Assembly: GCA_004020645.1 (NCBI GenBank)
Contig: SAQL01000009.1
Span: forward strand, 62,001-126,000
DNA length: 64,000 bases
Direction: 5' to 3'
Source of the DNA: Mesorhizobium sp.
GTDB taxonomy: Bacteria; Pseudomonadota; Alphaproteobacteria; Rhizobiales; Rhizobiaceae
The notes below the pieces were generated by a model. The model had not been told where the DNA came from and searched no databases. It worked only from the letters and a program-made list of their open reading frames with translations. This document shows positions 8,562-20,067 of the stretch, one piece after another. The translations under genes were made by a program, and so were the position numbers. Numbering within the stretch: position 1 is the first letter of the stretch; the number at the start of each line of letters is the position of its first letter.

Positions 8562-9206
8562 ATGACGGCAACAGTACCCGACAGCGACGACCGCATCATC
8601 CGCGAAAGCGGCATCGATGCGCGCATCGCGCTGATCGTACAGCCGGTGCTGCGTGCCATCGGCTACCGCCTTGTCAGGGTGCATCTGACAGGCCAGAACG
8701 GGCTGACGCTGCAGATCATGGCCGAACGCGAGGACGGCACCATGACCGTCGAGGATTGCGAAGAGGTCAGCCGGGCGGTGTCGCCTGCGCTTGATGTCGA
8801 TGATCCGATCGAAAAGGCATATCATCTCGAAGTGTCGTCGCCGGGTATCGACCGGCCGCTGGTCCGCAAGTCGGATTTCGCGACCTGGACGGGTCATCTG
8901 GTGAAGATGGAAACCTCGGTCCTTGTCGCCGACCGCAAGCGCTTCAAGGGCAAGATCGCCGAGAGCGACGCGGACGGCGTGCTGATCGAGCGCGACAAGG
9001 CGGCCTATGGCGAACAGCCGACGGTGCGTGTGCCCTACGATGCGATTGCCGAAGCACGGCTGATCCTGACCGACGACCTTATCCGCGACGCACTGTCGAA
9101 GGACAACAGGGCGCGCAAGGAAGCCAAGAAGCGCCGCGGCGAACCCGAAGACGCGCCAGAGTGCGTAGAAGCGGGCGCGGAAGATGAAACCGAACAGGAA
9201 ATGTGA
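8562..9206 (+). CDS. rimP: Ribosome maturation factor RimP
   Basis: RimP assists 30S subunit assembly. The 214-residue protein has the N-terminal alpha-beta domain in residues 10-95, with [26 protein letters not shown] and the signature [16 protein letters not shown]-terminal SH3-like beta barrel lies at residues 100-175, followed by a charged tail rich in Lys and Glu that is longer than in E. coli (about 150 residues). The ATG follows a weak AGGAATAG site. It is the first gene of a transcription/translation operon whose order rimP-nusA-ylxR-infB-rbfA-truB is widely conserved. Confidence 0.93.
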   Translation: MTATVPDSDDRIIRESGIDARIALIVQPVLRAIGYRLVRVHLTGQNGLTLQIMAEREDGTMTVEDCEEVSRAVSPALDVDDPIEKAYHLEVSSPGIDRPLVRKSDFATWTGHLVKMETSVLVADRKRFKGKIAESDADGVLIERDKAAYGEQPTVRVPYDAIAEARLILTDDLIRDALSKDNRARKEAKKRRGEPEDAPECVEAGAEDETEQEM

Positions 9207-9253
9207 TTGGGCTGCCGGGCGCAAGGCTCGGCAACAAGCTCGGGAGAAAAACG

Positions 9254-10849
9254 ATGGTTGTAAGCGCCAACAGGCTTGAACTGCTGCAGATCGCCGATGC
9301 GGTCGCGCGTGAAAAGTCGATCGACAAGTCGATCGTCATCGCCGCCATGGCCGATGCGATCCAGAAGGCGGCGCGCTCGCGCTATGGCCAGGAAACCAAC
9401 ATCCGTGCCGACATCAATCCGAATACCGGCGAGATGAAGCTGCAGCGGCTGATGGAGGTGGTCGAGAAGGTCGACGACTATGCAACGCAGATCGCCATTT
9501 CCTCGGCGCGCGAGCGCAATCCCGACGCCCAGCTCGGCGACTTCATTGCCGAACAGCTGCCGCCGATGGATTTCGGCCGCATCGCCGCCCAGTCGGCCAA
9601 GCAGGTCATTGTGCAGAAGGTGCGCGAGGCCGAGCGTGACCGCCAGTATGACGAGTACAAGGACCGCATCGGCGAGATCGTCAACGGCACCGTCAAGCGC
9701 GTCGAATACGGCAATGTCATCGTCGATCTCGGCCGCGGCGAGGCGATCATCCGCCGCGACGAGCTGATCCCGCGCGAAAACTACAAATATGGCGATCGCG
9801 TCCGCGCCTATGTCTATGACGTGCGCCGCGAGCAGCGCGGTCCGCAGATATTCCTGTCGCGCACCCATCCGCAGTTCATGGCGAAGCTGTTCACCATGGA
9901 AGTGCCCGAAATCTACGACGGCATCATCGAGATCAAGTCGGTCGCCCGCGATCCGGGTTCGCGCGCCAAGATCGCCGTCATCTCGCGTGACAGTTCCATC
10001 GATCCGGTCGGCGCCTGCGTCGGCATGCGCGGCAGCCGCGTTCAGGCGGTGGTCGGCGAATTGCAGGGCGAAAAGATCGACATCATTCCGTGGTCGCCTT
10101 CGGCCGCTTCCTTCATCGTCAACGCGCTGCAGCCGGCGGAAGTCGCCAAGGTCGTGCTCGACGAGGACGCCGAACGCATCGAGGTCGTGGTGCCGGACGA
10201 CCAGCTGTCGCTGGCCATCGGCCGCCGCGGCCAGAACGTCCGGCTCGCCTCGCAGCTCACCGGCTGGGATATCGACATCCTGACCGAGCAGGAAGAGAGC
10301 GAGCGCCGCCAGAAGGAGTTCGTCGAACGCTCGGCTCTGTTCATGGATGCGCTCAACGTCGACGAGATGGTCGGCCAGGTGCTCGCCTCCGAAGGCTTCA
10401 CCAGCGTCGAGGAAGTCGCCTATGTCGATGCCGACGAGATCGCGTCGATCGACGGCTTCGACGAGGACACCGCCTCGGAAATCCAGGCCCGCGCCCGCGA
10501 GTATCTGGAGAAGATCGAAGCTGAGCATGACGAGAAGCGCAAGGCGCTGGGCGTCAAGGACGAGCTGCGTGAGATTCCTGGCGTGACCACCGCCATGATG
10601 GTGACGCTCGGCGAGGACGGCGTGAAGACGATCGAGGATTTCGCCGGCTATGCGGCCGATGACCTGACCGGCTGGAAGGAACGCAAGGACGGCGAGACGA
10701 AGGTGTTCCCCGGCGTGCTCGCCAGTCACGGCGTGTCGCGTGCCGATGCCGAGCAGATGGTTCTGGCCGCCCGCCTCAAGGCCGGCTGGATCACCGAAGA
10801 CGAGCTTGCAGCCGAAGACGTGCCGGCTGACCAAGCCGTTGGTGCGTGA
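9254..10849 (+). CDS. nusA: Transcription termination/antitermination factor NusA
   Basis: NusA binds RNA polymerase and nascent RNA and modulates pausing, termination and antitermination. The 531-residue protein begins [20 protein letters not shown]. It contains the N-terminal polymerase-binding domain (1-125), an S1 domain (about 135-200, [20 protein letters not shown]), two KH domains (about 200-345, with [20 protein letters not shown]), and two helix-hairpin-helix acidic repeats at the C terminus. The ATG at 9254 is chosen over an upstream in-frame start at 9203 because GGGAG precedes it and the family begins there. It follows rimP by 47 bases. Confidence 0.95.
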   Translation: MVVSANRLELLQIADAVAREKSIDKSIVIAAMADAIQKAARSRYGQETNIRADINPNTGEMKLQRLMEVVEKVDDYATQIAISSARERNPDAQLGDFIAEQLPPMDFGRIAAQSAKQVIVQKVREAERDRQYDEYKDRIGEIVNGTVKRVEYGNVIVDLGRGEAIIRRDELIPRENYKYGDRVRAYVYDVRREQRGPQIFLSRTHPQFMAKLFTMEVPEIYDGIIEIKSVARDPGSRAKIAVISRDSSIDPVGACVGMRGSRVQAVVGELQGEKIDIIPWSPSAASFIVNALQPAEVAKVVLDEDAERIEVVVPDDQLSLAIGRRGQNVRLASQLTGWDIDILTEQEESERRQKEFVERSALFMDALNVDEMVGQVLASEGFTSVEEVAYVDADEIASIDGFDEDTASEIQARAREYLEKIEAEHDEKRKALGVKDELREIPGVTTAMMVTLGEDGVKTIEDFAGYAADDLTGWKERKDGETKVFPGVLASHGVSRADAEQMVLAARLKAGWITEDELAAEDVPADQAVGA

Positions 10850-10887
10850 GGTGAAACCGCATCGCACACAACCCGCCCTTGGACGAG

Positions 10888-11538
10888 ATGAACGATCGCA
10901 CTTGCATCGTCACGCGCAGGCAGGCCGAACCGGATGAATTGATCCGTTTCGTCGTCGGCCCGGATTCGGCCGTCGTTCCGGATATCAAGAAAAACCTGCC
11001 CGGCCGCGGTTGCTGGGTGACCGCCGACCGCCTACATATCGACAAGGCGGCAGCGAAAAACCTGTTCGCTCGCGCCTTCAAGGCGCAGGTGACCGTGCCG
11101 ACCGATCTCGGCGGCATGGTTGACGGGCTGCTTTCCAGATCCGCTCTGGGCATGCTCGGTCTTGCCCGTAAGGCAGGCGCGATCGCGCTCGGCGCCACTA
11201 AGGTCGAGAGCGCGGTGCGCAGTGGACTGGCGCTTTTCGTGTTGCATGCGACCGAGGCGTCAGATGACGGCGTCCGCAAGATCAGTCAGGCGCGACGGGC
11301 AACCGTCCACCTTGGCGGCCCCGCGATCCCTGCCTACAAACTTTTCTCCGAGGCCGAGTTGAGCTTGGCATTGGGGGGCACAAATGTGATACATGCTGCC
11401 GTTCTCGCTGGAGACGCGGGCAGGGCGGTCCAGAAGCGCATGGTTGCGCTCGACCGATATCGGGGCGGTTCCCCGGACGATCTGGCAATGCTTGCGGCTG
11501 TTGCTGACGAAGATGATGCCGCAGAGGATATGGAATGA
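10888..11538 (+). CDS. YlxR (DUF448)/RnpM-like domain fused to a ribosomal L7Ae-like domain
   Basis: The 216-residue product joins two RNA-binding modules. Residues 1-80 are a YlxR/DUF448 domain ([19 protein letters not shown], then [12 protein letters not shown]). Residues 90-190 are an L7Ae/YlxQ-like domain ([20 protein letters not shown]). In Firmicutes these are separate genes, ylxR and ylxQ, between nusA and infB; the fused form is usual in alphaproteobacteria. The role is probably in RNA metabolism or RNase P modulation, by analogy with RnpM. The ATG at 10888 is preferred, but a TTG three codons earlier is possible because the ribosome binding site is weak. Its stop overlaps the infB start as ATGA. 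Confidence 0.88.
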   Translation: MNDRTCIVTRRQAEPDELIRFVVGPDSAVVPDIKKNLPGRGCWVTADRLHIDKAAAKNLFARAFKAQVTVPTDLGGMVDGLLSRSALGMLGLARKAGAIALGATKVESAVRSGLALFVLHATEASDDGVRKISQARRATVHLGGPAIPAYKLFSEAELSLALGGTNVIHAAVLAGDAGRAVQKRMVALDRYRGGSPDDLAMLAAVADEDDAAEDME

Positions 11539-14099
11539 ACGATACGAAATCGGGCGACGACAAGACGTTGAGTGTTACGCCGAAGAAGACTTTGACGCTG
11601 AAGCGCCCCGGTACGGAACAGGGCACCGTGCGCCAGAGCTTCTCGCATGGCCGCACCAAGGCGGTCGTGGTCGAGACCAAGAAGCGCAAGTTCTCGCTGC
11701 CCGGTGACAAGCCGGAGCCGGCCGCTGCTCCGTCGGTCTTCACGCCGAAGCCGCCGGTCGCGGCAGCGCCCGCTGTGCAGGAAGCGCCCAAGGCGCCGCC
11801 GCCTCCACCGCCTGTCGAACGCGGCGGCATGGTGCTGAACGAATTGTCGCGCAATGAGATGGAGGCGCGCCGCCGGGCCCTTGAGGGCTCGAAGGTGCGC
11901 GACGTCGAGGATCGCCAGCGCGCCATCGACGAGGCCAAGCGCCGCGCCGAGGATGAAGAGCGCCGCCGTCGCGAGCGCGAGGAATCCGCGCGCCGTCAGG
12001 CCGAGGAAGAAGCCCGGCTGCAGGCCGAAGCGGAGTCCCGCCGACGTGCCGAGGAAGAGGCGCGCCGCCGGGCGCCGCTGGCTGCCGAACTGGCGACGGT
12101 CGACGACGAGGACGTCAAGCCGAAGCGCACTGGCGCCGGAGCGCCGGTGCGCCGTCCGGTCACGCCCGAAGTGGCGCGTCCGGCCAAGCCGACCAAGGGC
12201 GAGGAAGATCGCCGCCGCGGCAAGCTGACGCTGAATGCCGCACTTTCCGATGAGGATGCGCGAGCGCGTTCGCTGTCGTCGATGCGTCGGCGCCAGGAGA
12301 AATTCAAGCGCGCGCTGCATAATGAACCGCGCGAGAAAGTCATGCGCGAAGTGATACTGCCCGAAACCATCACCATCCAGGAACTGGCGCAGCGCATGTC
12401 CGAGCGCGCCGTCGATGTGGTCAAGTTCTTCATGAAACAGGGCCAGATCCTGAAGCCGGGCGACGTCATCGACGCCGACACGGCCGAGCTGGTCGCCACC
12501 GAATTCGGCCACACGGTTCGCCGCGTCGCCGAGTCCGACATCGAGGAAGGCCTGTTCAACATCGCCGATCGTCCCGAAGATCTCGAGCCGCGTCCGCCGG
12601 TGGTGACCATCATGGGCCATGTCGATCACGGCAAGACGTCGCTGCTCGATGCCATCCGCAATGCCAATGTCGTGTCCGGCGAGGCCGGCGGCATCACCCA
12701 GCATATCGGCGCCTATCAGGTCGAGAAGAACGGTCATAAGATCACCTTCATCGACACGCCCGGTCACGCCGCCTTCACGGCGATGCGCGCCCGCGGCGCC
12801 CAGGCGACAGACATCGCCATCCTCGTGGTGGCGGCCGACGACAGCGTGATGCCGCAGACGATCGAATCGATCAGCCACGCCAAAGCGGCCGGCGTTCCGA
12901 TCATTGTGGCGATCAACAAGATCGACAAGCATGACGCCGACCCGCAGAAGGTGCGCTCGGAACTGCTGCGCCACGAAGTCTTCGTCGAATCGATGGGCGG
13001 CGAGGTTCTGGACGTCGAAGTGTCGGCGACCAAGGGCACCAATCTCGACAAGCTGCTCGAAGCGATCCTGCTGCAGGCCGAAATCCTCGACCTGAAGGCC
13101 AATCCGGACCGCACCGCCGAAGGCGTCGTCATCGAAGCCCAGCTCGACAAGGGCCGCGGCCCCGTCGCCACCGTGCTGGTCCAGACCGGTACGCTGATGC
13201 CAGGCGACATCCTCGTTGCCGGCAACGAATGGGGCCGGGTGCGCGCGCTGGTCAACGACCGCGGCGGGCAGATCAAGGAAGCGCCGCCGGCGATGCCGGT
13301 GGAGGTGCTCGGCCTGCAGGGAACCCCGCAGGCCGGCGACCGCTTCGCCGTGGTCAACAACGAGGCCCGCGCCCGCGAGATCACTGAATACCGCCAGCGC
13401 CTGGCGCGTGAGAAGGCGGTGGCCAAGCATGCTGGCCAGCGTGGCTCGCTCGAACAGATGATGTCGCAACTGCAGACGAGCGGCCTGAAGGAATTCCCGC
13501 TGGTCATCAAGGGCGACGTGCAGGGCTCGATCGAGGCGATCAGCGCGGCGCTGGACAAGCTTGGCACCGACGAGGTGCGTGCGCGCATCGTCCATGCGGG
13601 CGCCGGCGGCATCACCGAAAGCGATGTGTCGCTGGCGGAAACCTCGGGTGCCGCGATCATCGGCTTCAACGTCCGAGCCAATGTGCAGGCGCGTGCTGCT
13701 GCCGCGGCTGCGGGCATCGAGATCCGCTACTACTCGATCATCTACAACCTCGTGGATGACGTGAAGGCGGCGCTCTCCGGCCTGCTGTCGCCGGAGCGTC
13801 GCGAGACCTTCATCGGCAATGCGGAGATCCTCGAGATCTTCGACATCACCAAGGTCGGCAAGATCGCCGGCTGCCGTGTCACCGAAGGCAAGGTCGAGCG
13901 CGGTGCGGGCGTTCGCCTGATCCGCGACAACGTCGTCATCCACGAAGGCACGCTGAAGACCCTGAAGCGCTTCAAGGACGAAGTTGCGGAGGTCCCGGGC
14001 GGCCAGGAATGCGGCATGGCCTTCCAGAACTACGAAGACATGCGCGTCGGCGACGTCATCGAGTGCTTCCGCGTAGAGATGGTGACCAGGACGCTCTGA
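11535..14099 (+). CDS. infB: Translation initiation factor IF-2
   Basis: IF-2 is the GTPase that brings initiator tRNA to the 30S subunit. The 854-residue protein has a long N-terminal Pro/Ala-rich and highly charged region (residues 1-260, a predicted coiled coil rich in Arg, Glu and Ala from about 105-190). A second IF2N-type segment follows (about 270-330). The G domain shows GHVDHGKT (about 361-368), DTPGHAAF and NKID, and domains II, III and C2 follow. The start codon overlaps the previous stop codon, indicating translational coupling. The low-complexity N-terminal part is of normal type for alphaproteobacteria. Confidence 0.96.
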   Translation: MNDTKSGDDKTLSVTPKKTLTLKRPGTEQGTVRQSFSHGRTKAVVVETKKRKFSLPGDKPEPAAAPSVFTPKPPVAAAPAVQEAPKAPPPPPPVERGGMVLNELSRNEMEARRRALEGSKVRDVEDRQRAIDEAKRRAEDEERRRREREESARRQAEEEARLQAEAESRRRAEEEARRRAPLAAELATVDDEDVKPKRTGAGAPVRRPVTPEVARPAKPTKGEEDRRRGKLTLNAALSDEDARARSLSSMRRRQEKFKRALHNEPREKVMREVILPETITIQELAQRMSERAVDVVKFFMKQGQILKPGDVIDADTAELVATEFGHTVRRVAESDIEEGLFNIADRPEDLEPRPPVVTIMGHVDHGKTSLLDAIRNANVVSGEAGGITQHIGAYQVEKNGHKITFIDTPGHAAFTAMRARGAQATDIAILVVAADDSVMPQTIESISHAKAAGVPIIVAINKIDKHDADPQKVRSELLRHEVFVESMGGEVLDVEVSATKGTNLDKLLEAILLQAEILDLKANPDRTAEGVVIEAQLDKGRGPVATVLVQTGTLMPGDILVAGNEWGRVRALVNDRGGQIKEAPPAMPVEVLGLQGTPQAGDRFAVVNNEARAREITEYRQRLAREKAVAKHAGQRGSLEQMMSQLQTSGLKEFPLVIKGDVQGSIEAISAALDKLGTDEVRARIVHAGAGGITESDVSLAETSGAAIIGFNVRANVQARAAAAAAGIEIRYYSIIYNLVDDVKAALSGLLSPERRETFIGNAEILEIFDITKVGKIAGCRVTEGKVERGAGVRLIRDNVVIHEGTLKTLKRFKDEVAEVPGGQECGMAFQNYEDMRVGDVIECFRVEMVTRTL

Positions 14100-14166
14100 G
14101 TTTCGAGCAACTTGAGTTCGAGCATCTACTGAGACCGGGCGGTGGTCGAAAGGCTGCCGCCCAAAG

Positions 14167-14269
14167 CATGATCCCGAAAAGTGGAATCCGGTTTTCGGAG
14201 AAGATCATGGTCAAACAAAAAGATAGAGCCTGATCCATTCCGATTCTTATCGGGATGGAATCAGGCTCT
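14167..14269. repeat. Rhizobial-type palindromic repeat, copy 1, with adjoining hairpin
   Basis: An imperfect palindrome at 14167-14209 (CATGATC..CGAAAA and TTTTCGG..GATCATG) is followed by a second palindrome at 14225-14269, whose arms AGAGCCTGAT and ATCAGGCTCT match perfectly at their outer 10 bases. The first part, including the downstream AAAGATAGAGCC, recurs at 51438-51490 with high identity. The element sits between infB and rbfA inside the operon, so it will be transcribed and may form an RNA structure. Such elements are common intergenic repeats in Mesorhizobium and Rhizobium. Confidence 0.75.
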
Positions 14270-14331
14270 AAAGCATATGAGACATGCGGCGCGGTCCCAT
14301 CCCGTGCCTCACGATTTCAGGATAGAGAAGA

Positions 14332-14769
14332 ATGCCCCGTTCAACCACGTCAGGTCCATCCCAGCGCATGCTTCGCGTCGGCGAGCAGGTGCGCCATGCG
14401 CTGTCGGAAACGCTGCAGCGCGGCGAGATCATCGATCCGCTGATCGAGAATGCGGTGGTTTCGGTCTCGGAGGTGCGCATGTCACCCGATCTGAAAATCG
14501 CCACCGCCTTCGTCTCGCCGCTCGGCGCCAGTGATGCCGATGCGGTGGTGGAGGCGCTCAACAAGCATGCGAAATTCATCCGCGGCCGCGTTTCCGGCGC
14601 GCTCCGGCAGATGAAGTACATGCCGGAATTCCGCTTCCGGCTCGACACCAGCTACGACAATTTCCAGAAGATCAACGAATTGTTGCACTCGCCCGAAGTG
14701 GCGCGCGATCTCGGCCCAGACGCCCAGATTGACGATCAGAATAAAGACAACGACAAGGACGAAAAATAG
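14332..14769 (+). CDS. rbfA: Ribosome-binding factor A
   Basis: RbfA is a 30S maturation and cold-adaptation factor. The 145-residue protein begins [20 protein letters not shown]. It has the KH-like RbfA fold, including [22 protein letters not shown] and the signature [16 protein letters not shown] near residue 90, and ends in an acidic-basic low-complexity tail of Asp, Asn and Lys. It follows infB after a repeat-containing gap of 232 bases. Its TAG stop overlaps the truB GTG start by one base. Confidence 0.92.
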   Translation: MPRSTTSGPSQRMLRVGEQVRHALSETLQRGEIIDPLIENAVVSVSEVRMSPDLKIATAFVSPLGASDADAVVEALNKHAKFIRGRVSGALRQMKYMPEFRFRLDTSYDNFQKINELLHSPEVARDLGPDAQIDDQNKDNDKDEK

Positions 14770-15731
14770 TGGCGCGTCGCGGCAAGAAGAAGGGCCGGCC
14801 GATCTCCGGCTGGCTGGTGCTGGACAAGCCCGTCGGCATGGGCTCGACCGAAGCCGTCTCCAAGATCAAATGGTTGTTCCAGGCGGAAAAGGCCGGCCAT
14901 GCTGGCACGCTCGACCCGCTCGCTTCCGGCATGCTGCCGATTGCGCTCGGCGAAGCGACCAAGACCGTGCCCTATGTCCAGGATGGCGCCAAGGTCTACC
15001 GCTTCACGGTTGCCTGGGGTGAGGAGCGTTCGACCGATGACCTCGAAGGGCCGGTGACGAAAAGCTCCGACCAGCGTCCGGCGGAAGCCGATGTGCTTTT
15101 GCTGATGCCGAAATATACCGGCGTCATCATGCAGACGCCGCCGCAATTTTCGGCCATCAAGATCGCAGGCGAGCGCGCCTATGACCTTGCCCGTGACGGC
15201 GCGACGGTCGACATCCCGGCGCGGGAAGTCGAGATCGGCCGTCTCGACCTGATCGAGCACAATCCTGATCGCACCATTTTCGAGGTCGAATGCGGCAAGG
15301 GCACTTATGTGCGCTCGCTGGCCCGCGACATGGGCCGCGACCTCGGCTGTTTCGGTCACATCGCCGAACTGCGCCGGATCGAAGTCGAGCCGTTCACGCA
15401 AGAAGACTTCGTCACCATCGCCGAGCTGGAAGCCGCTCGCTTCGGCGAACAGGGCGATGAACGTTCGGATTCAGCGGACACGATGCCGGTCGATTTCGAC
15501 GCCATCGATGCGCTTCTGGTCGACACATCAGCCGCGCTCGACTGCCTGCCGCAAATCGCGATCAGCGACGACGCTGCAACAAAAATCCGCCTCGGCAATC
15601 CGGTCATCATCCGTGGCCGCGACGCGCCGGTGGAAGCCGAGGAAGCCTGCGCTACGGCGCGCGGCAAGCTGGTCGCCATCGGCGCCGTCGAACAAGGCAT
15701 GTTCAAGCCGAAGCGGGTTTTTGCCGGGTGA
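14769..15731 (+). CDS. truB: tRNA pseudouridine(55) synthase
   Basis: TruB converts U55 of tRNA to pseudouridine. The 320-residue protein begins [20 protein letters not shown] from a GTG that overlaps the rbfA stop. It carries the catalytic aspartate motif [20 protein letters not shown] (residues about 40-60), the [16 protein letters not shown] segment, and the [15 protein letters not shown] motif near residue 180. A PUA-like C-terminal segment follows. The overlap makes translational coupling with rbfA likely. Confidence 0.94.
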   Translation: MARRGKKKGRPISGWLVLDKPVGMGSTEAVSKIKWLFQAEKAGHAGTLDPLASGMLPIALGEATKTVPYVQDGAKVYRFTVAWGEERSTDDLEGPVTKSSDQRPAEADVLLLMPKYTGVIMQTPPQFSAIKIAGERAYDLARDGATVDIPAREVEIGRLDLIEHNPDRTIFEVECGKGTYVRSLARDMGRDLGCFGHIAELRRIEVEPFTQEDFVTIAELEAARFGEQGDERSDSADTMPVDFDAIDALLVDTSAALDCLPQIAISDDAATKIRLGNPVIIRGRDAPVEAEEACATARGKLVAIGAVEQGMFKPKRVFAG

Positions 15732-15775
15732 GTCCCGTCGTCTAATCTCGATCAGACGTAACATCCGAGGGGCAC

Positions 15776-16870
15776 ATGGCAAAGGCCGAGACGATCAAGA
15801 AGCGGGCGCCGGTGACAGCACGGCGGCCGCCGGTCGGCGCATCACCGGGCACGCTGATCGCCGACCCGGCGGCGCGGCGCAGCGAACTGCGACTGACGCT
15901 TATGTCGCCCGACAAATTCGAGACAATCGAAAATGCCAGTATCGACGACGTCAACGCTCATTGCGAAACATGGCCGGTCATTTGGCTCGATTGTACCGGT
16001 CTCGCCAACATCCCGCTGATCGAGGAGATCGGACGGATTTTCAGCCTGCATCCGCTGGCGCTGGAAGACGTCGTCAACACCGGCCAGCGGCCGAAGGTGG
16101 ATTTCTTCGAGGACCATGCCTTCGTCGTCGTCAGGATGATCGACGATGTCACCGCGCATCGTTACGAGCAGATCGCGGTCTTCTTCGGCAGGAACTTCGT
16201 CGTCACCTTCCAGGAGCGCGAAGGCGATCCGTTCGATCCCGTGCGCAAGCGCATCGAAAGCTCGATGCCCAACCGGCTGCGCGCACGCGGCGCTGACTAC
16301 CTCGCCTATGCGCTGATCGACGCCATCGTCGACAGCTATTTCCCGCCGATCGAAACTGCCGGCGAATTGGTCGACAGCATCGAGGATCAGATGCTGCGCG
16401 CGGCGGACAAGCACCAGATGCGGCGGCTTCACGAGTTGCGGCGCGACGCCAATGTGCTGAAGGGGGTGCTTTGGCCGATGCGCGATGCGCTGGCGACGCT
16501 GATCCGCAATGACGTGCCCTATGTGAAGCCTGAGACCAAGATCTTCCTGAACGATACGCTCGATCACTCGCTTCGGCTCATCGAACTGGTCGAAACCCAG
16601 CGCGACATGCTGACCGGCCTGATCGAGATGCATCTGTCGCTGAGCCAGGCGCGCACCAGCGATGTCATCAGCTATCTGACGATCGTCTCGGTGATCTTCA
16701 TCCCGCTCACCTTTCTCGCCGGCGTGTGGGGCATGAACTTCGATCCCGAAACCTCGCCATGGAACATGCCGGAGCTGAAGGCCCAATACGGCTATCCGGC
16801 AGCGCTCGTATTCATGGCCGTTGTTGCGCTCGGGCTTGTCGCCTTCTTCAGATGGAAGAAATGGCTTTAG
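15776..16870 (+). CDS. CorA-family Mg2+/divalent cation transporter
   Basis: The 364-residue protein has the CorA layout: a large N-terminal cytosolic domain (about 1-300) and two C-terminal membrane helices (about 305-325 and 340-360). The pore signature GMNF occurs in LAGVWGMNF just after the first helix, and the basic end FFRWKKWL is typical. It mediates Mg2+ or Co2+ entry across the inner membrane as a pentamer. A GAGGGG site precedes the ATG by five bases. It lies 44 bases downstream of truB and could be read through from that operon. Confidence 0.9.
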   Translation: MAKAETIKKRAPVTARRPPVGASPGTLIADPAARRSELRLTLMSPDKFETIENASIDDVNAHCETWPVIWLDCTGLANIPLIEEIGRIFSLHPLALEDVVNTGQRPKVDFFEDHAFVVVRMIDDVTAHRYEQIAVFFGRNFVVTFQEREGDPFDPVRKRIESSMPNRLRARGADYLAYALIDAIVDSYFPPIETAGELVDSIEDQMLRAADKHQMRRLHELRRDANVLKGVLWPMRDALATLIRNDVPYVKPETKIFLNDTLDHSLRLIELVETQRDMLTGLIEMHLSLSQARTSDVISYLTIVSVIFIPLTFLAGVWGMNFDPETSPWNMPELKAQYGYPAALVFMAVVALGLVAFFRWKKWL

Positions 16871-16871
16871 C

Positions 16872-16891
16872 CGAAGACAAATCTTCGTTTG
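16872..16891 (+). terminator. Weak intrinsic terminator after corA-like gene
   Basis: CGAAGA (16872-16877) and TCTTCG (16882-16887) form a 6-bp stem with a CAAA loop, followed by TTTG. It starts directly after the stop codon of the transporter gene. Confidence 0.45.
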
Positions 16892-16920
16892 TGCAGCAAA
16901 AAGCCGGCTTGTGAATTGGG

Positions 16921-16949
16921 CTGGTGTTTTTGCCTGAATTGCACTATAT
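16921..16949 (+). promoter_or_regulatory. Candidate rpsO promoter
   Basis: CTATAT at 16944-16949 is a perfect rhizobial -10. CTGGTG, 17 bases upstream at 16921-16926, is a weak -35. The start site would fall near 16956, about 97 bases before rpsO. Confidence 0.45.
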
Positions 16950-17052
16950 GCGCCGCAGCATCGTGCAATGACACGTTGCTTGTACCGGCCCCTGCTGGAC
17001 GACATCCCGGCCGAGGGCGTCCCGTTTCCTCAAACAGATAAGGAAAAACACG

Positions 17053-17322
17053 ATGTCGATTACTGCCGAGCGCAAAAAGGAATTGATGGGTGAATTCGCA
17101 ACCGCCAAGGGCGATACCGGGTCCCCGGAAGTTCAGGTGGCCATCCTTTCCGAGCGCATCAAGAACCTGACCGACCATTTCAAGGACCACAAGAAGGATA
17201 ACCATTCCCGCCGTGGTCTGCTCGCTCTCGTCTCCCAGCGCCGCAGCCTGCTTGATTATCTCAAGCGTAAGGATGACGCGCGCTATCAGACGCTGATCGA
17301 GAAGCTCGGTCTGCGCCGTTGA
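17053..17322 (+). CDS. rpsO: 30S ribosomal protein S15
   Basis: The 89-residue product is full length for S15, which binds 16S rRNA helices 20-22 early in assembly. Typical segments are [31 protein letters not shown] and [12 protein letters not shown], ending [19 protein letters not shown] precedes the ATG. It is followed by a strong hairpin and then pnp, the same rpsO-pnp order as in E. coli. Confidence 0.96.
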   Translation: MSITAERKKELMGEFATAKGDTGSPEVQVAILSERIKNLTDHFKDHKKDNHSRRGLLALVSQRRSLLDYLKRKDDARYQTLIEKLGLRR

Positions 17323-17328
17323 CGAATT

Positions 17329-17360
17329 GACCGGCGGGTTCTTTCGAGAGCCCGCCGGTC
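17329..17360 (+). terminator. Strong hairpin after rpsO
   Basis: GACCGGCGGG (17329-17338) pairs perfectly over 10 bp with CCCGCCGGTC (17351-17360) around a 12-base loop. No T tract follows, so it may act as a processing or stabilising structure rather than a simple intrinsic terminator. Confidence 0.6.
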
Positions 17361-17396
17361 GCGCATTGGAGCAGTCCATTGCTCTAATGAAGGAAG

Positions 17397-17500
17397 TAGA
17401 GCGCCGCGCATCGATTTGGACGCGCACATAGGACGCTCTGAAACTTTGAATTTGCGCAAGGCATTTTCCGAGAGCCGCGGTTTTCGGGGTCATGCGCAAG
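17397..17500. repeat. Intergenic repeat family 'TAGAGCG', copy A
   Basis: The element starts TAGAGCGCCG, contains TGGACGCGCACATAGGACGC, then CTTTGAATT and an imperfect palindrome around TTTTCGG. It aligns over about 100 bases with 19885-19990, with long identical blocks. The two copies lie in the same orientation on either side of pnp. The right edge is approximate. Confidence 0.75.
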
Positions 17501-17729
17501 GCCAGTCGGATCGATTGGCCAGACCCGGTTTCGAGATAGCACAGGGCCATTCGAAACCGCCCATGGACGGTCATGGGGCAGGATTGCAGGACGCTCGCCC
17601 GGCACCGCGCCGGATTTACCCGAGCTTCCCGTTGTCTTGCCCGTGGCTGCCCGAGAAACGAAGCCAAGGGAAAGGGGCACTCGCGCACGGTGAAACGGCG
17701 CGGCCCTTTCCGCATATGAAGGACAAGAC

Positions 17730-19877
<2,148 letters not shown>

Positions 19878-19884
19878 GCGATTT

Positions 19885-19990
19885 AGAGCGACGTGCGTCC
19901 AAATGGACGCACATAGGACGCTCTAAGGCTTTGAATGTTCGCATCGTGCTTTCCGAAATCGATTCCGATTCGGGCCGATGCGAAGCGATA
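19885..19990. repeat. Intergenic repeat family 'TAGAGCG', copy B
   Basis: The element begins seven bases after the pnp stop with TAGAGCGACG, followed by TGGACGCACATAGGACGCTC and CTTTGAATG. It ends in an imperfect palindrome of CGCATCG..CCGAAATCG and CGATTCCG..CCGATGCG type. It is the second copy of the repeat at 17397 and lies in the pnp 3' untranslated region. Confidence 0.75.
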
Positions 19991-19998
19991 CAATCGAA

Positions 19999-20035
19999 AC
20001 GGGCGCGCCGACAGGTCGCGCCCGTCTTCATTTTC
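19999..20035 (+). terminator. pnp intrinsic terminator
   Basis: ACGGGCGCG (19999-20007) pairs perfectly with CGCGCCCGT (20017-20025) across a 9-base loop and is followed by CTTCATTTTCT. It lies 120 bases after pnp, beyond the repeat. Confidence 0.7.
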
Positions 20036-20067
20036 TAGACAATCCAGCTGCATTTCGAGATCGAAGA

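Larger units (their letters stand above)
17323..17729 (+). other. rpsO-pnp intergenic region
   Basis: These 407 bases contain no credible gene. They hold the strong rpsO hairpin (17329-17360), a small GAGCA/TGCTC hairpin (17369-17384) and one copy of a repeat (17397 to about 17500). The last 200 bases are unremarkable and lead to the pnp ribosome binding site (AAGGA). In E. coli the equivalent region carries the rpsO terminator and an RNase III processing site that controls pnp; a similar role is possible here but is not shown by the sequence. Confidence 0.5.

Noticed and set aside
11334..13943. Long open frame of 869 codons on the minus strand opposite infB
   Set aside because: It mirrors the codon structure of infB, has no family motifs and no ribosome binding site, and lies wholly inside a certain gene. 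Other long antisense frames (9035-10867 opposite nusA, 6034-7062 opposite metK, 44539-46029 opposite cpaF) were dropped for the same reason.
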